Source of the DNA: an uncultured bacterium
Lineage (GTDB): Bacteria; Cyanobacteriota; Vampirovibrionia; Gastranaerophilales; Gastranaerophilaceae
DNA: 64,000 nucleotides
NCBI GenBank assembly: GCA_950022495.1
Contig: CATLLJ010000012.1
Location: 1 to 64,000, forward strand
Direction of reading: 5' to 3'
The notes under the pieces: generated by a model
What the model saw: only the letters and a program-made list of their open reading frames with translations
Databases searched by the model: none
What the model was told of the DNA's origin: nothing
Part shown: positions 17,782 to 26,160 of the stretch, in pieces
Layout: the number at the start of each line of letters is the position of its first letter
Numbering within the stretch: the stretch's first letter is position 1
Translations under genes and position numbers: made by a program

Positions 17782-18596
17782 AAAAGTTTTACCTCATAAT
17801 TTTCTTTAATATCATTTAATATAGTACACTTATCTCTAAATTCATACATATCATTAAGAGAAATTTTTGCACTAACAAGACCTTCAATTTTTGAAATTGA
17901 AGCAATTTCTTCTCCTTTAAAATCAATAATGCGAGACTCCCCGAGATTATATTCATAATTTTCAATATGACCACACTGAGTTAACGCAACCATATAACAT
18001 TGATTTTCCACAGCTCTTGATTTAGTCATAACATCCCATGGTATCGGCTTTTTAGAACCCCATGCTGCACAGTTAACCAGAATATCAACTCCGGATTTTC
18101 TGTAAGCCCTGTAAATTTCAGGAAATCTTATATCATAACAAATTGTAAGCCCGAAATATATACCATCTAAATTAACCATTACAGGAGATTTTCCGGCTGT
18201 AATAAAACTTCCTTCATCACATCCATAATATGAGTACAGATGATTTTTTGAATACGAAGCAATTAACTTTCCGTTTCTATCAATTACCGGACACGTATTA
18301 TAATATAATCCGTTTTGTTCAGTTATAAAACTTCCGCCAATTATATTTGTACTATATTTTTTTGCAATGTCAGCTAAAAATGAAATGACGCTGCTGTTTT
18401 CAAGATTTTGAGCAGTTTTTTGAAAATTTTTACATGACCATCCAACAGTCCAAACTTCCGGCAAAACAAGCACATCAGTATTCAGTAAAAGATTTTCATC
18501 TAATAATTTTTTAACTTTATTAATATTTGCTTCAACATCACCAATAATTGAAGACATTTGAAGCATCGAAACTGTTATCTTTTTTGTTTTTTCCAT
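17769..18596 (-). CDS. Nitrilase-superfamily carbon-nitrogen hydrolase
   Basis: Cytosolic amidase, 275 residues, with the full catalytic triad: Glu47 in VLPEVW, Lys117 in YSKNHL, Cys153 in TICYDIRFPE. This pattern is that of the omega-amidase/Nit2/YafV branch, which clears alpha-keto-glutaramate and similar repair substrates. NnrD at the end of the same operon is also a metabolite-repair enzyme, which supports but does not prove that role. It overlaps dacB by 13 bases downstream and the acyltransferase-like gene by 22 bases upstream. Confidence 0.88.
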   Translation of the reverse strand: MEKTKKITVSMLQMSSIIGDVEANINKVKKLLDENLLLNTDVLVLPEVWTVGWSCKNFQKTAQNLENSSVISFLADIAKKYSTNIIGGSFITEQNGLYYNTCPVIDRNGKLIASYSKNHLYSYYGCDEGSFITAGKSPVMVNLDGIYFGLTICYDIRFPEIYRAYRKSGVDILVNCAAWGSKKPIPWDVMTKSRAVENQCYMVALTQCGHIENYEYNLGESRIIDFKGEEIASISKIEGLVSAKISLNDMYEFRDKCTILNDIKENYEVKLLCVK

Positions 18597-19246
18597 AATT
18601 TTAATTTCTTTGCCTCTTTAAATTTTTCTGGTGCAATTTTTTCCAAATCTAATAATGAACTTCTAACTTCTTCAGCGACCTGTTCATCTGTTTTACCTTC
18701 TGTATATATAGGTTCACCATATACATTTACAAGCCAGCATGGTCCAAGCGGCGAAGTCATTGTATCCCATGATGGGAATTTAACAAAGGTTGGATTATCT
18801 GAATACCAGTGAATTGGAACAATAGGGACATTTGCTTCTCTAGCGAGCATGATAGCTCCTGATTTAACTTTATGCAATGGACCACGTGGTCCATCCACCA
18901 TTATCGCAATATTTTCACCATTTTTTAACTTAGAAATCATTTTTAAAGTGGCTGATACAGAACCTTTTCGATTAGAAGAGCCTCTACATGTCTGAAACCC
19001 CATTTTTTCTACAATTTTCGCAATAATTTCACCATCTAAAGAGTTGCTGATAAGGATATTTACATTACCTTTATCCGGCAAACCATAAACACAAAACTGA
19101 TTTTGATGCCACATTGCATAAATACACGGGGTAATTCCAGGATTATTAAACTCAGCAATATGAGTAAAATACTCTTGAATATGCATAACAAAATAAAGTG
19201 CATCAGTAACCTGTTTTATATTTTTTTTGTTAATCAATCTAACCAT
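18575..19246 (-). CDS. DUF374-type lysophospholipid acyltransferase-like protein
   Basis: First gene of the minus-strand operon, 223 residues. It matches the DUF374 family, a branch of the LPLAT superfamily linked to lipid A or phospholipid acylation. Features are MWHQNQF (active-site His region), the SNSLDGEIIAKIVEKMGF block, RGSSNRKG, and MVDGPRGPLHKVKSGAIMLA. The classical HX4D is shifted or atypical, which is normal for DUF374. Many relatives work on the Kdo/lipid A precursor. No lpx genes are in view, so the acceptor is open. Confidence 0.82.
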   Translation of the reverse strand: MVRLINKKNIKQVTDALYFVMHIQEYFTHIAEFNNPGITPCIYAMWHQNQFCVYGLPDKGNVNILISNSLDGEIIAKIVEKMGFQTCRGSSNRKGSVSATLKMISKLKNGENIAIMVDGPRGPLHKVKSGAIMLAREANVPIVPIHWYSDNPTFVKFPSWDTMTSPLGPCWLVNVYGEPIYTEGKTDEQVAEEVRSSLLDLEKIAPEKFKEAKKLKLWKKQKR

Positions 19247-19317
19247 AATATGTTAATAATAGCATATAATTCTGGAAAATATAAAATATTTAAAAATGTA
19301 AATATCAAAAAAAATGC

Positions 19318-19346
19318 TTGACGTTTTATTTTTTTTATTTTAAACT
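19318..19346 (+). promoter_or_regulatory. Promoter for tRNA-Pro
   Basis: TTGACG (19318-19323) and TAAACT (19341-19346) are spaced by exactly 17 bases. The predicted start is about 40 bases before the tRNA, which would give a short 5' leader for RNase P to remove. Confidence 0.6.
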
Positions 19347-19391
19347 GAATTTGTTCGCTGAAAGGCAAACATTTGATAGTCGAATATAAAA

Positions 19392-19468
19392 CGGGATGTA
19401 GCGCAGCTTGGTAGCGCACCTCGCTTGGGACGAGGGGGTCGCACGTTCAAATCGTGTCATCCCGACCA
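19392..19468 (+). tRNA. tRNA-Pro (anticodon UGG)
   Basis: A complete cloverleaf. The seven-base acceptor arm CGGGATG pairs with CATCCCG. The anticodon stem CCTCG/CGAGG encloses the loop CTTGGGA, with TGG at 19426-19428. The T loop is TTCAAAT. The 3' CCA is encoded (19466-19468), unlike in the other three tRNAs of this window. A terminator follows within ten bases, and a truncated gene begins there. Confidence 0.95.
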
Positions 19469-19472
19469 TTTA

Positions 19473-19506
19473 AAAAAGAGTTTAGGTATTTTTCTAAACT
19501 CTTTTT
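19473..19506 (+). terminator. Terminator of tRNA-Pro
   Basis: A 13-base-pair stem, AAAAAGAGTTTAG (19473-19485) with CTAAACTCTTTTT (19494-19506), has an eight-base loop and a T-run in the 3' arm. The open frame of the neighbouring remnant starts inside the 3' arm. Confidence 0.85.
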
Positions 19507-20058
19507 AATTTTATTGATAAGATAACAACTGAAGCCGAGCAATTAAAAGAAAAACCTGAATGTATTGTAAAAATAGAGGACTTATGTATAATCTCAGAAA
19601 TATCCTTACCGGAGGGAGTTCCATGTAAAGATTATCAAACTGAACTCAATATTGATTATTGTAAATTTAATGGAACAAACCAAGACGCAGCACCTTATGA
19701 TAATACTAAGCGAAAATATGTAGAGAATATGTCAGACCGCTGGGTTGGAGGAAAACTCGCCTGTAAACGAATGGGCGGACATATGCCGGATGAAGATGAT
19801 ATGGAAAAACTAATTAGAGCCTTCTATGAGGGATGTAACGGCTATGATAGATGTAAGAATGATCTGAGTAATGTTGATCTGGCAAAAAAATTAGGAGCAC
19901 AACCTAATAAATATGGACGATATGGCTTTTCATTATGGCTCTCAGAACCAACCAAAAGTGGCGGTGCTAATGTATTATTTTTCAGACCATACAACGGACC
20001 AAGTCATGACTGGATTGCACGCTATAGTTGGATAGGTACAATTTGCATAGCCGATTAA
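19498..20058 (+). pseudogene. 5'-truncated pilin-like protein remnant
   Basis: The frame is open from 19498, just after an in-frame TAA in the tRNA terminator, to the stop at 20058. The first in-frame ATG is at 19729; the 77 codons before it contain no ATG, GTG or TTG but read as normal Cys-containing protein. The C-terminal part (GGKLACKRMGGHMPDED, then SWIGTICIAD at the end) resembles C-terminal domains of pilin-like proteins in this lineage. The simplest reading is a gene that lost its 5' end, including any prepilin signal, next to the tRNA. A 109-residue product from 19729 is the alternative, but no good ribosome site precedes that ATG. Confidence 0.6.
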
Positions 20059-20079
20059 CCACTAAAAAAGGACATTTAT

Positions 20080-20205
20080 ATGGAACTTATATGTTTTTTA
20101 TTTGTAATGTTTGTAGTGGTATCACTACCAGGGATAATACCACCTCTAATTATACTGTGGATAATCGGAGGAATAATCGGATGGCTATTTGGTGGTAATG
20201 ACTAG
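20080..20205 (+). CDS. 41-residue hydrophobic membrane peptide
   Basis: A short frame with an AAAAAAGGA ribosome site eight bases before its ATG. The product is nearly all hydrophobic (MELICFLFVMFVVVSLPG, then IILWIIGGIIGWLFGG), with one or two membrane passes and a PPL turn between. It ends in GGND. It lies 22 bases past the truncated pilin-like remnant and could be co-transcribed with it. No family is recognised. Small holin-like or stress membrane peptides look similar, but that is only resemblance. Confidence 0.5.
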   Translation: MELICFLFVMFVVVSLPGIIPPLIILWIIGGIIGWLFGGND

Positions 20206-20276
20206 CATAAACTCATCAAACGGGTTAATATCGTCACAAATTATCTATTCTGCTCATTTTTTATGTTTACAATTGC

Positions 20277-20305
20277 TTGATAATTCATACTGCTTATGGT
20301 ACGAT
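20277..20305 (+). promoter_or_regulatory. Promoter for yidC
   Basis: TTGATA (20277-20282) and TACGAT (20300-20305) are 17 bases apart, about 70 bases before the yidC start. A small GCCA/TGGC hairpin (about 20316-20333) lies in the leader. Confidence 0.5.
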
Positions 20306-20375
20306 ACCCCTGTTCGCCAGCATAATATTTGGCAAATGTAGGATATAGTATTATTTTAGATGAGGGATATAAAAA

Positions 20376-21473
20376 GTGGATTTTATTACTTTAACTATAA
20401 AGTTTTTAAGTGTATTAGCAAAATTTGTTGGTAATTATGGTTTAGCAATTATTCTTTTAACCATAATTGTACGTGCAGCTATGTGGCATTTAAATGTGCA
20501 GCAGCAGCGTTCAATGAAAATGATGCAGTCACTTCAACCAAAAATGAAAGCAATACAAGACAGATACCAGAGCAATCCGCAAGTTATGCAGCAAAAGCTT
20601 ATGGAATTCTATAAAGAACATAAATTTAACCCTATGGGCGGCTGCTTACCTCTATTAATTCAAATGCCAATATTTATCTTATTATATTCGGCTTTAATCA
20701 GCCCGCAATTCATTCAAGTTGCAGGAGACCAGCACTTTCTTTTTGTTAAGAGTTTAGCAACAACAATGAGAGCTACAGCCGGCATCTCTGAAAACGGTGT
20801 ATTAGGGGCAGCAAAAGGAGATAAATTTGTTTTAGGAAACTCTGCAACAATTTATTTACCTGATGAAACTCTTAGGAATGTAAAAGTTGATGATCCAGCA
20901 AATGCAGTTGAAATCGTCGGCGAATTAGAACCCGGTAAAGATGTTGTACTTAACGTAAGTCTTAATCACTTTAACAAATTAAAATTTGACCAGCTTAATA
21001 AAATTCAAAAAGCTGACCTTACAGTTACAAACAGCAATTTGAGAGAAAATGAAACAATAACATTTGTAAGAGATGAAGAAAACCTTGATAAAGGTATCTT
21101 AACAGCAACTGTACCAACTGTATCTGTTAATAAAACACTTCACTGGGATGTAATAATATTAATTTTATTATTTGCAGTAACAATGTTTATTTCGCAAAAA
21201 ATAATGATGGCAATGACAAAAACCGAATCTGCAGACCCTACACAACAGGCTCTTCAAAAATCTATGGGAACATTCATGCCTCTAATGATTATTGCAACAT
21301 TTGTAATCATTCCAATCCCTGCAGGGGTATTGTTATACTTAATTACAAGCAACATTATCCAAATTATACAAACTGTTGTTATCAATAAACAAATCGACGC
21401 TGAACAAGCTAAGAAAAAAGAATCTGTTGGAGACGACGAACTAAAAAATGCTAAAAAAGTTCAAGAAAAATAA
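20376..21473 (+). CDS. yidC: Membrane protein insertase YidC
   Basis: Inserts and folds inner-membrane proteins, alone or with SecYEG. I take the start as GTG (20376) with GAGGG nine bases upstream. The first core helix carries the groove arginine Arg33 (TIIVRAAMW). A cytoplasmic helical hairpin follows (residues 40-85), then the second helix (GGCLPLLIQMPIFILLY). About 145 residues of mostly polar beta-like sequence (110-255) stand before the last core helices, which end in PAGVLLYLITSN. That position differs from the large N-terminal P1 domain of Proteobacteria and recalls cyanobacterial YidC. The tail is Lys-rich. rnpA and rpmH are not adjacent. Confidence 0.93.
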   Translation: MDFITLTIKFLSVLAKFVGNYGLAIILLTIIVRAAMWHLNVQQQRSMKMMQSLQPKMKAIQDRYQSNPQVMQQKLMEFYKEHKFNPMGGCLPLLIQMPIFILLYSALISPQFIQVAGDQHFLFVKSLATTMRATAGISENGVLGAAKGDKFVLGNSATIYLPDETLRNVKVDDPANAVEIVGELEPGKDVVLNVSLNHFNKLKFDQLNKIQKADLTVTNSNLRENETITFVRDEENLDKGILTATVPTVSVNKTLHWDVIILILLFAVTMFISQKIMMAMTKTESADPTQQALQKSMGTFMPLMIIATFVIIPIPAGVLLYLITSNIIQIIQTVVINKQIDAEQAKKKESVGDDELKNAKKVQEK

Positions 21474-21493
21474 AATTTAAGCATTAAAAATGA

Positions 21494-21530
21494 TAAAACA
21501 ACTCCGATTTAATAAATTGGGGTTGTTTTA
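21494..21530 (+). terminator. Terminator between yidC and queA
   Basis: A 14-pair stem with a few G-U pairs, TAAAACAACTCCGA (21494-21507) with TTGGGGTTGTTTTA (21517-21530), is followed by a T/A-rich tail. queA starts 27 bases further on, so read-through into queA is possible. Confidence 0.65.
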
Positions 21531-21556
21531 TATAGATAAAGAAAAAAGGAATTAAA

Positions 21557-22600
21557 ATGAATATATCGGAATTTGACTATATATTACCGGAAGAATTAAT
21601 CGCACAAATGCCCGCTGATAAACGTGAAAACTCTAAAATGCTGGTGCTAGATAAGACTTCAAAAACAATAGAACATAAAAATTTTTATAACATAGTAGAT
21701 TATATTGATGAAAATTCTATTCTTGTTTTAAATAATACTAAGGTTTTACCGGCAAGATTGTATGGAACAAAAGATACCGGTGCAAAAATCGAAATATTCC
21801 TACTTGAAGCAAAAGATGGAAATTATTGGTCATGCTTGATTAAACCTTCTAAAAGAGTTAAACCAGACACTTTAATAACTATTAGTGACAAACTAAAGGT
21901 TCGTGCAGTAAAAAGGCTTGAAGATGACGGTGAATGGCTAGCTGAGCTTATTTATGATGGAGATTTATTTGATATTCTGCATGAAGTCGGCAATATTCCA
22001 TTACCTCCATATATTGAACGCAAACTGCAAACAGAAGAATTAAAACAATTTGACATGAACAGATATCAAACAGTTTATGCAAAAGATGAAGGCTCTGTAG
22101 CCGCTCCTACAGCTGGTTTGCATTTTACGGAAGAAATCCTCAATAAATTAAAAAACAAAGGGGTAGAGATTGTGTATGTTACCTTAAATGTTGGACTCGG
22201 CACATTTAGACCGGTTAAATGCGAAAATATTTTAGATCACAAAATGCATTCTGAAACGTTTGAAATAACAGAAGAAGCTGCTGAAAAAATAAATAAAGCC
22301 AAAGCTGAGGGTAAAAAGATTGTTGCAGTCGGCACAACAACAGTAAGGACACTTGAAACAGCCTATAAAAAATATGGATGCATAAAAGCGTGTCATGACC
22401 ATTCAGAACTGTTCATTTATCCGCCTTATGAGTTTAAAGTTATTGATAATTTATTAACAAATTTTCACCTGCCAAAATCAACGTTATTGATGCTTGTAAG
22501 TGCTTTAGCAGGAAAAGATTTCATATTTAAAGCTTATCAGGAAGCAATCGAACAAAAATACAGATTTTTCAGCTATGGGGATTGCATGCTGATTAAATAA
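21557..22600 (+). CDS. queA: S-adenosylmethionine:tRNA ribosyltransferase-isomerase
   Basis: Transfers and isomerises the ribosyl group of AdoMet onto preQ1 in tRNA, giving epoxyqueuosine at wobble position 34. The 347 residues match QueA throughout: YILPEELIAQMPA at the start, the central GSVAAPTAGLHFT, NVGLGTFRPV, and NFHLPKSTLLMLVSA near the end. An AAAAAAGGA site precedes the ATG. No other queuosine genes are in this window. Confidence 0.95.
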   Translation: MNISEFDYILPEELIAQMPADKRENSKMLVLDKTSKTIEHKNFYNIVDYIDENSILVLNNTKVLPARLYGTKDTGAKIEIFLLEAKDGNYWSCLIKPSKRVKPDTLITISDKLKVRAVKRLEDDGEWLAELIYDGDLFDILHEVGNIPLPPYIERKLQTEELKQFDMNRYQTVYAKDEGSVAAPTAGLHFTEEILNKLKNKGVEIVYVTLNVGLGTFRPVKCENILDHKMHSETFEITEEAAEKINKAKAEGKKIVAVGTTTVRTLETAYKKYGCIKACHDHSELFIYPPYEFKVIDNLLTNFHLPKSTLLMLVSALAGKDFIFKAYQEAIEQKYRFFSYGDCMLIK

Positions 22601-22710
22601 AATTTCAACCTGTCATTGACATTTTTATTATTATCGTTAAATCAAATGGAGGATAGACTAATTTCTATTCAATAGTAGAATAATAATGTAATGGGAGGTA
22701 GTATAAGAGC

Positions 22711-23463
22711 ATGTTCTCTGAAATGATACAAGGTTTATTAAATTCCGGCGGTAAAGCTGCAGCAATGCAAAGAACCGCTCAAATTAATAATTATGTAAAA
22801 AGTGTAGAAAGACAATTAAATCCGCAAAAAACTGAAATAACAGGTTCACTTGATACAATATATCCACCTGGAGCGAATAATGTTCAATCATTTGAAAAAG
22901 TTTTGTCTTCTACAGCTCAAACGAACTTTGGTTCACTGCTGCTTAACCCGAAATCCTTGAACGTAAATGGAACTATTTATGATAATGAAGACCTTGCAAC
23001 AGGTATTAACAATGCTACATTATTAAATGCTATAAAACAGGTTAATGATGCCCGTACAGATTTTTCTAAGCCTAAACAAGTTTCAGGTAAGTCTCAAATT
23101 TTAGACATGATAAACCAAGTTTCACAAAGACACGGCGTAGATGAAAAACTTGTACAGGCTTTAATTAAACAGGAATCCGGATTTAATCCGAATGCAAAAT
23201 CCAGAGTTGGTGCAATGGGTTTGATGCAGCTTATGCCGTCCACTGCAAAATCTCTTGGAGTTAAAGACCCGTACAATCCGGCACAGAATGTTGAAGGTGG
23301 CGTAAAATATTTAAAATCAATGTTAAATAAATACAATGGCAATATTATATTAGCCCTTGCAGCTTATAATGCAGGTCCAAATGCGGTTGATAAGTATTCA
23401 GGTGTTCCGCCTTATAAAGAAACACAAAATTACGTAAAAAATATCCTTGCCAATTATCTATAA
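22711..23463 (+). CDS. Lytic transglycosylase (SLT domain) without a signal peptide
   Basis: Peptidoglycan-cleaving enzyme. The C-terminal SLT/goose-lysozyme-like domain (about residues 128-250) has catalytic Glu155 in [19 protein letters not shown], and the [10 protein letters not shown] motif. The N-terminal 125 residues are polar with no Sec signal or membrane helix, which is unusual for an enzyme that must reach the wall. The ATG follows a strong GGGAGG site, so the N-terminus is probably correct. It may be exported by a non-Sec route or work from within a secretion or pilus assembly. It follows queA after 110 bases. Confidence 0.88.
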   Translation: MFSEMIQGLLNSGGKAAAMQRTAQINNYVKSVERQLNPQKTEITGSLDTIYPPGANNVQSFEKVLSSTAQTNFGSLLLNPKSLNVNGTIYDNEDLATGINNATLLNAIKQVNDARTDFSKPKQVSGKSQILDMINQVSQRHGVDEKLVQALIKQESGFNPNAKSRVGAMGLMQLMPSTAKSLGVKDPYNPAQNVEGGVKYLKSMLNKYNGNIILALAAYNAGPNAVDKYSGVPPYKETQNYVKNILANYL

Positions 23464-23489
23464 ATTTCTATAGATCTTGGCACGTTTTT

Positions 23490-24197
23490 TTATTTTAAGT
23501 CAGGAATTTTCCAATCATTATTTTTTACAAGTGCAGCACACATATTTCCTATCCCTCTGGCTTTACAGTCATTCTTAACAGTTGATTGAGGTACATCATT
23601 TCCTGCCGGCTTAAAACTGTCATCCGAAGCTATTAACACAAATATGTCCTTGCCAAAAACATTTGGTCTTTTATTACCATTAACGTCTACATAAAAAGCT
23701 AATCCGACATTAGAAGATATATTAACCCCGAACCATGCTGCAATTTCATTTTTCAAATGATCATCAATACAAACATTTGTACCATTATTAAGGACAAAGC
23801 ATATTGAATTACGCCCAAGAACACCTGAAGAGGCAAATCTAGCATAGCTATTGTTTAAATATTTTGAAGTTTCAGTTGACCAACAGCCCTTTGTTCCATA
23901 ACAAACATGAGCTATATTCATATACGGAAGCAAATAAACATTAAACCAGTTTTTCATTTGAGACATATTACTCGTAGTTGTAAGTTCTGAAAATGCAAAA
24001 TCGTCATAAGCTCTTCTCATAACCTGTTGTAAAATCGAATAATCTTCTTTTAACATAGTTGAATTTTTAATATTATCGAACTTGGTAATTACCCCCGGAA
24101 TAGTAATTGCAGCGACAACGCCAATAATTCCTAACGTAATCAAAACTTCTGCAAGGGTAAATGCAAGCCGCTTAAATGTACTACCAGTGGGCTTTAA
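23490..24197 (-). CDS. Type IV prepilin-like protein with an apparent TTA start
   Basis: A class III prepilin signal is encoded: KRLA|FTLAEVLITLGIIGVVAAITIP, cut by prepilin peptidase before Phe with Glu at +5. No ATG, GTG or TTG occurs in frame between this signal and the preceding stop. The codon at the right distance (seven bases) after GGAGAGG is TTA (24195-24197), giving about 235 residues. A TTG at 24143 would remove the cleavage site. So either a rare start is used or the start codon has mutated and the gene is silent. The C-terminal part has Cys pairs and a NDWKIPDLK end, like other pilins of the lineage. It is a probable minor pilin or pseudopilin. Confidence 0.65.
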   Translation of the reverse strand, partial: LKPTGSTFKRLAFTLAEVLITLGIIGVVAAITIPGVITKFDNIKNSTMLKEDYSILQQVMRRAYDDFAFSELTTTSNMSQMKNWFNVYLLPYMNIAHVCYGTKGCWSTETSKYLNNSYARFASSGVLGRNSICFVLNNGTNVCIDDHLKNEIAAWFGVNISSNVGLAFYVDVNGNKRPNVFGKDIFVLIASDDSFKPAGNDVPQSTVKNDCKARGIGNMCAALVKNNDWKIPDLK

Positions 24198-24256
24198 TAG
24201 GTTACCTCTCCCCCCAGATTTTCTTAATATTATTGAATTTTAGCCTAATTATTCTC

Positions 24257-25294
24257 CTATAATTTAGATAATACATGTTGTAATTTGTCTAATTTCTTAT
24301 TATCAGTCCCAATGCCGCATAATAGCATTGTTGACTTTTCATTTGTTTTTTCGTCTTCTATATCAAAATCATTATAAAGCATTTCAGATAATTCATATCC
24401 TGAAATTCCCGGAACTTTAATTAACATTTTTGTCGGGTCATCACCAAAGAATTCAACACCTCTGCATTTTTCTCGTATATTATCAAGTCGAGTAATCAAA
24501 TTATCAATTTCGCGTCTGCCGTCTCTGGAATTTAAGTATTCAATATTCAACTCAATAGAAGCAAGCAGCGGATATGAAGGTGATGTTGTCATAAACATAT
24601 CTAGTGCCGGTCTCACATCAATTTCGCAATTACAGTGAAGCAATGCAGTAGGATTTAAACCACCGGCAGTTTTGTGCAGCGATTGGACCGTAAAATCAGC
24701 AACATTAACAGCAGATAATGGCAGTCTATCAGAAAATGGATAAAGTGCTCCGTGAGCTTCATCTACAATTAAATATGCACCATTACGCTCACAAATAGAT
24801 TTTATCTCTTCAATATCTGAAATAATTCCTTCATAAGACGGAGAAGTAATTATTACAGTTCTTATACTATACCTGTTTAAATAATATTCAATTACTTCAG
24901 GTCTAACTTCTAACGGCACCCCCCATTCAGGATCAATTTCCAAATCATAAGTTAAAGCTCTGGCTCCTGCAAGTTTTACTGCATTAAAGTGACATGGATG
25001 AGAATTAGATGCAATAAGAACCTTATCACCAACCTGAGTGCATGACAATACCGCTGCAATAATACCGCTTGTTGAGCCATTAGTTAAAAAAGTTGTTGAA
25101 TAAGTATGATAAATTGATCTAGCCCACAATTGAGCACGTTTTAAAGCTTCAACAGGATTATGAAATTCTGTTTCGGATATATCTAACTTATAAAGTTCCT
25201 TCAATCGGTCATAAATACAAAATTTTTGCCCGTGCGAAGGCGTAGTAAACAAAGTTTTTTGATTTTTACCTTCTAATAAATGAACTAAACTCAT
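24257..25294 (-). CDS. Orn/Lys/Arg decarboxylase-family PLP enzyme (short form)
   Basis: Fold-type-I decarboxylase-like protein. The PLP lysine is in VQSLHKTAGGLNPTA. The phosphate and ring contacts are in TNGSTSGIIAA, SNSHPCHFNAV and LIVDEAHGA. The length of 345 residues is well short of the 480 or so of YaaO/SpeA-type stand-alone enzymes, and the C-terminal domain is reduced to about 60 residues. It is therefore either a small active form or a relative with another amine substrate. It is six bases downstream of a PilZ gene in one operon. Arg, Lys and Orn are all possible substrates. Confidence 0.78.
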   Translation of the reverse strand: MSLVHLLEGKNQKTLFTTPSHGQKFCIYDRLKELYKLDISETEFHNPVEALKRAQLWARSIYHTYSTTFLTNGSTSGIIAAVLSCTQVGDKVLIASNSHPCHFNAVKLAGARALTYDLEIDPEWGVPLEVRPEVIEYYLNRYSIRTVIITSPSYEGIISDIEEIKSICERNGAYLIVDEAHGALYPFSDRLPLSAVNVADFTVQSLHKTAGGLNPTALLHCNCEIDVRPALDMFMTTSPSYPLLASIELNIEYLNSRDGRREIDNLITRLDNIREKCRGVEFFGDDPTKMLIKVPGISGYELSEMLYNDFDIEDEKTNEKSTMLLCGIGTDNKKLDKLQHVLSKL

Positions 25295-25300
25295 ACTTAC

Positions 25301-25891
25301 CTATTTATTCTTAATCTCAACACTTCTTTTTGCACAGAATTGAGTTAAAATCATCTTGTCATGTCCGGAACCATAAACAAATTGTCCTGAAATTATGTAT
25401 CCGCCGTCTGTTGCTTTTTCAATTCTTATAGGCTCAAAGGTACAATTTATCTGTCTATCTTCAAATAATGGAACAGACACGGCGTAAGACCCTTCTATAT
25501 TGATATTTTCTTTTGTTTTCAATTTCATACCACCGGCAGAAATGTCAACTGTTGTAATATCATAAGAAGAATCACCAAGCATTAATTTCAAATCTTGTAC
25601 AAATTTTATACGTGTATATTGACGTCTTTGTAGGAATTTATGTTTAGCAGGGCTTGCAATTGTCAAAACCTTTCCGTCAATATTTTTCGCGTATGAACTG
25701 AAATACAGTTTACCATGAGAGGTTTGTGTATAAAATTCGCAATAAGTATTTTCTAATATATTTTCAGGCGGAAAATCAAGTTCTAAAACAAAATCACCGG
25801 CATTAACTCTTGTTACTGTGCCTCTATTTGCAAACTTGAAATTCTGCGGAATAATTAAAATTTCTTGATTTTCTACAACTAATTCTCTCAT
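25301..25891 (-). CDS. PilZ-domain c-di-GMP-binding protein (YcgR-like)
   Basis: A 196-residue cytosolic protein. The N-terminal half looks like the PilZN/YcgR flagellar-brake domain. The C-terminal PilZ domain starts with the ligand loop RRQYTRIKF (RxxxR, about residue 92) and has the second motif DISAGGMKL. Both are intact, so it should bind c-di-GMP. It lies at the head of an operon with a PLP decarboxylase. Since prepilin genes flank this region, a role in pilus control is plausible. No GGDEF or EAL protein is in this window. Confidence 0.86.
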   Translation of the reverse strand: MRELVVENQEILIIPQNFKFANRGTVTRVNAGDFVLELDFPPENILENTYCEFYTQTSHGKLYFSSYAKNIDGKVLTIASPAKHKFLQRRQYTRIKFVQDLKLMLGDSSYDITTVDISAGGMKLKTKENINIEGSYAVSVPLFEDRQINCTFEPIRIEKATDGGYIISGQFVYGSGHDKMILTQFCAKRSVEIKNK

Positions 25892-25962
25892 CTCTATCCT
25901 TTCAAAATAATTTTATATACACGATTATACACGAAGATTAAAATTATGGCATAATGTTAAGA

Positions 25963-25991
25963 AACAAAAAAAGCCCTCGTTAAATGAGGGC
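25963..25991 (-). terminator. Minus-strand terminator upstream of the PilZ gene
   Basis: On the minus strand GCCCTC/GAGGGC (25986-25991 with 25973-25978) closes a seven-base loop and is followed by a run of T. It lies in the divergent region between the PilZ gene and a plus-strand gene, with no minus-strand gene before it. It would end a short transcript starting near 26030-26050, an sRNA or an attenuated leader of the PilZ operon. Confidence 0.6.
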
Positions 25992-26160
25992 AAGTTGAGC
26001 AATCAGAAGAGTTGAGGATTTATAAATATATAATATAGATTTATTTAAAAAGTTTCATTAGACCAAATAGCAATAATTTCTTAAAAAATATTAGCAACAA
26101 GTAGCAAATTTGCTTTTTATAAAAAAAATATGATAATATATAGAAAAATAAGGAGTTGAC

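Noticed and set aside
24141-24143. TTG start for the prepilin at 24143
   Set aside because: It lies after the prepilin cleavage site and would delete the signal that defines the protein.
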